Positions 61,570 through 64,000 of a DNA stretch of 64,000 bases are shown here, piece by piece. The notes beneath the pieces were generated by a model, which saw only the letters and a list, made by a program, of their open reading frames with translations, did no database searches and had not been told where the DNA came from. Source of the DNA: an uncultured Acidobacteriia bacterium. Lineage in GTDB: Bacteria; Acidobacteriota; Terriglobia; Bryobacterales; Bryobacteraceae. How positions within the stretch are numbered: position 1 is the first letter of the stretch; each line of letters begins with the position of its first letter. The DNA lies in NCBI GenBank assembly GCA_903923395.1, contig CAIXXM010000057.1:33765-97764 (forward strand), written 5' to 3'. The translations under genes and the position numbers were made by a program.

Positions 61570-62781
61570 ATGAGTAAGTCCACCGTCTCCTATCTCTGGC
61601 GCGAACCACAGGCTGCCCGCGATTACACCACCGGCGTTTCCCTGCACTCGCACACTAGCCAGTCCCGGGAAACCCTGAATTTTATCGCCGACCTCACGAC
61701 CGAGATGCCCATGGTCAAGAAACTCATCCAGTGGGCGGAAGACCGTTGCATGCGCCACTCTGGCATCAAGCCGGACTACGAGAAGTGCTTCTGGACCCCG
61801 CCCCTGAACCCGCGTCAAGCGTTTGAGCTCGAACGCGACCAGATTGAGCACTCCCTCCAGATCACTGGCCTCGTGTCTATCTCCGACCACGACGACATCT
61901 CGGCCCCGCTGCTTCTCCGCAGCATTCCGTCGGCCCGCCACATTCCCGTCTCGACCGAGTGGTCGGTTCCCTACGCGAATCACTCCGCCGTTCAAAACGC
62001 CAAACCGACCGCCTTCCATCTCGGCATTCACAACATCCCCTCCGCCAGCGCCGCCGAGTGGATCGCCCGCCTCAACGAATTCACCGAGATGCCCGTTGAG
62101 ACGCGCCCGGCGAATTTACTCCACGAGATTCTCGGCGAGCTCTACGCCATCCCCGGCGTTCTCATCCTCTTCAACCACCCGCTCTGGGATCTCTACCGCA
62201 TCGGTGCCGACGCCCACGAAGTTCTGGTAAACGACTTCCTCCTCAAGCACGGCCAGTTCATCCACGCGTTGGAACTAAACGGTTTGCGCACTTGGGCCGA
62301 AAATCAGAAGGTCCACAAGCTGGCCCGCCAGTGGAACCAGATCGTCATTTCAGGCGGCGACCGCCACGGCATTGAGCCCAACGCAAACATCAACCTGACC
62401 AACGCGACCAGCTTCTCCGAGTTCGTCAACGAAGTTCGCAAAGAGCGCATCTCAAACGTCCTCTTCATGCCCCAGTACAAGCAGCCCTGGAAGCACCGCA
62501 TCCTGCAGTCCACGCTGGACGCCATCCGCAACTACCCGAACTTCCCTGAGAGTTCGCAACGTTGGGATCAGCGCGTCTTCGCCCCCAACCGCGAAGGTGA
62601 ACTGCGCCCCCTATCAGAGCTTTGGGCCGGCGGCGAAGCTGGTGGCCAGGTTCCAATCTATCTGGCAGCTCTACTGGGGTCAGTCCGCATACTCGGTCGC
62701 GCACCCGTCTCCGGAAGCCTCCGGATCGCGTGGAACGACAGCAACCAGATGCGCGCCGCTCTCAACCAGCAAAAGGCCTAA
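61570..62781 (+). CDS. PHP-domain protein (putative metal-dependent phosphoesterase)
   Basis: 403 residues. PHP metal motifs are visible: HSH at 26-28 (SLHSHTSQS), SISDHDDIS near 105, a central LILFNHPLWD with His, and ISGGDRHG near 275. The C-terminal 90 residues form an extra beta-rich domain. PHP proteins hydrolyse phosphoesters with two or three metals; this branch is not one I can assign. GGAGG lies eight bases before the ATG. It precedes a glycosyltransferase gene by 64 bases, so the two probably form a unit. Confidence 0.82.
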   Translation: MSKSTVSYLWREPQAARDYTTGVSLHSHTSQSRETLNFIADLTTEMPMVKKLIQWAEDRCMRHSGIKPDYEKCFWTPPLNPRQAFELERDQIEHSLQITGLVSISDHDDISAPLLLRSIPSARHIPVSTEWSVPYANHSAVQNAKPTAFHLGIHNIPSASAAEWIARLNEFTEMPVETRPANLLHEILGELYAIPGVLILFNHPLWDLYRIGADAHEVLVNDFLLKHGQFIHALELNGLRTWAENQKVHKLARQWNQIVISGGDRHGIEPNANINLTNATSFSEFVNEVRKERISNVLFMPQYKQPWKHRILQSTLDAIRNYPNFPESSQRWDQRVFAPNREGELRPLSELWAGGEAGGQVPIYLAALLGSVRILGRAPVSGSLRIAWNDSNQMRAALNQQKA

Positions 62782-62845
62782 GAGATTCCTGCGCCATTTC
62801 CGAATCTGTGACCTGACGTTCAAACGGAAGGTGTAGCGTATCGCC

Positions 62846-64000
62846 ATGCCGCCTCGCGTAGCCTACTTCCCCGACTCCTTCCACGAGATCAACGGAGTCG
62901 CACACACGAGCCGCAACTTCGTCGCCTACGCCTCCCGCCACGAGTTGCCTTTCCTCTGCGTGCGAGCGGGATCGAGGCCCCATCAGACCGAGCAACACGG
63001 CACCGTCCGAACGCTTGAGCTGCCCAGGTCCGAAATCGCCGTCGGCATGGAGAAAGATCTCGCCTTCGATCCCCTCTTCTGGCGCCATGCCGACACCATC
63101 GAAGACGAACTCCACCGCTTTCAACCCGATATTCTGCACATGACCGGCCCCAGCGAGCTCGGCATCTTCGCTGCCTACTTCGCCTGGAAGCTCCAGATTC
63201 CGCTCGTAGCCTCCTGGCACACCAACGTCCACGAATATGCTGCCAAACGCATCGGCTGGCTCACCAACCTGCTGCCAAATGACATGGTGCTAGCCACCGA
63301 GCAGCACGTCGAAGCTGGCTCCCTCGACATCACGACGCGTTTCTACTCCTTCGCCAAAATCCTCTTCGCACCCAACTCCGAGCTCTGCTCCATGCTCGCA
63401 AAATCTACCGGCCGCCCTTGCCACCTCATGCAGCGTGGTGTCGATACGACCTATTTCTCCCCAGAACACCGTACCCGCCCCGAACGCCAGCCCGGCGACC
63501 CCTTCGTCCTCGGCTATGTCGGCCGTTTATCCCGCGAGAAGAACGTTGCTCTCCTGCCGGTCATCGAGCGCGAGCTACGTGACGCCGGAATCAACGCCCG
63601 CTTCCTCATCATCGGGCATGGCGTTGACGAAGAGGCACTCCGCAACCAACTCCCCAAGGCAGACTTCCCCGGAGTTCTACGCGGGCAAGCTCTCTCTGAG
63701 GGCTACGCCAATATGGACCTGCTCGTCTTTCCATCGCACACCGATACCTTCGGTAACGTCGTTCTGGAAGCCCTTGCCAGCGGTGTCCCCGCAATCGTCA
63801 CACCCGACGGCGGACCCAAGTTCATCGTGCACGATGCCGCCAGCGGCAAGCCCGAAACCGGGGTCGTCACCGACGACTCCGGTTTCGCCAAAGCTATAGC
63901 CGAGATCCTCCGCAACCCTGCGCGCCTCGACGCCATGCGCACAGCAGCCCGCGTTTACGCGCTCACCTGCAGCTGGGATGCAGTCTTCGACCGCGTCTAC
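62846..64000 (+). CDS. GT4-family glycosyltransferase (partial, C-terminus off the window)
   Basis: The frame runs 385 codons from an ATG at 62846 to the window end without a stop. It shows the GT-B fold: an N-terminal domain with RVAYFPDSFHEINGVAHTSRNF and LVASWHTNVHEYAAKR, and the GT4 donor-site pattern LGYVGRLSREKNV ... LVFPSHTDTFGNVVLEALASGVPAIV (E-x7-E type). The pattern resembles SqdX/MgtA-like transferases that use UDP- or GDP-sugars on lipid acceptors. The acceptor is unknown. Only the last helices are missing. Confidence 0.9.
   Translation, partial: MPPRVAYFPDSFHEINGVAHTSRNFVAYASRHELPFLCVRAGSRPHQTEQHGTVRTLELPRSEIAVGMEKDLAFDPLFWRHADTIEDELHRFQPDILHMTGPSELGIFAAYFAWKLQIPLVASWHTNVHEYAAKRIGWLTNLLPNDMVLATEQHVEAGSLDITTRFYSFAKILFAPNSELCSMLAKSTGRPCHLMQRGVDTTYFSPEHRTRPERQPGDPFVLGYVGRLSREKNVALLPVIERELRDAGINARFLIIGHGVDEEALRNQLPKADFPGVLRGQALSEGYANMDLLVFPSHTDTFGNVVLEALASGVPAIVTPDGGPKFIVHDAASGKPETGVVTDDSGFAKAIAEILRNPARLDAMRTAARVYALTCSWDAVFDRVY

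Overview
The window is a 64 kb stretch of a high-GC chromosome, most likely from an Acidobacteriota bacterium of the Bryobacterales/Solibacteres type. The reasons are an Oar-like TonB receptor with an N-terminal carboxypeptidase-regulatory domain, a cytochrome c/copper monooxygenase fusion, PEP-CTERM proteins, an orphan dnaE2, HpnE, LpxD (so a Gram-negative envelope) and a scattered F0 ATP synthase cluster. This assignment is inference from gene content. I found no tRNA, rRNA, insertion sequence, prophage or CRISPR array.

Layout. 1-1.9 kb (minus): a thiol-redox operon (DsbA-like, MauE/DoxX-like, TlpA-like) ending in an adenosine-specific kinase cut by the window edge. 2.0-4.6 kb (plus): RNase R and an alkyltransferase-like DNA-damage protein. 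4.6-7.4 kb (minus): TerC, FolC, AccD. 7.5-15.8 kb: an acetyltransferase, the cytochrome/copper monooxygenase, RlmH-RsfS, a Tat-type amidase, an alginate-lyase-like enzyme, an amidohydrolase that has lost metal ligands, and small secreted proteins.

15.8-27.1 kb (minus): an uptake [NiFe]-hydrogenase locus, transcribed hypC-hypD-hypE-hypA-hypB-small subunit-large subunit-cytochrome b-protease-HypC/CNB fusion-hypF. Most junctions overlap by a few bases, so it looks like one transcription unit. It carries the structural enzyme, its membrane electron outlet and a full set of maturation factors. Two of these are unusual: a HypC-like domain fused to a cyclic-nucleotide-binding-type domain, and a HypA without its zinc finger. 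Divergent from it are a molybdopterin-oxidoreductase-like secreted protein and a di-haem MbnH/MauG-type enzyme.

28.8-36.8 kb: the agmatine-to-putrescine pair (AguA, AguB), a degenerate M14 peptidase, a HAD phosphatase, an autoregulated GntR/DUF5808 pair, HpnE and two esterases. 36.9-43 kb: DnaE2 between two PEP-CTERM proteins, a zinc-ribbon protein and a stand-alone Cas6-type endoribonuclease. 43-49 kb: a TolC-type channel, PyrE, a large M14 peptidase and a PilZ protein. 49.4-51.1 kb: F0 subunits c and a with AtpI/AtpZ. 51.1-61.4 kb: an M1 aminopeptidase, the Oar-like receptor, RecA, GuaB, LpxD and a LOG-family protein. 61.5-64 kb: a PHP-domain protein and a GT4 glycosyltransferase that runs off the end.

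The most promising leads are the HypC-CNB fusion with the zinc-less HypA, the solitary Cas6, the degenerate HutI-like amidohydrolase, and several strong inverted repeats placed at start codons or in the longest non-coding gap (49051-49399).
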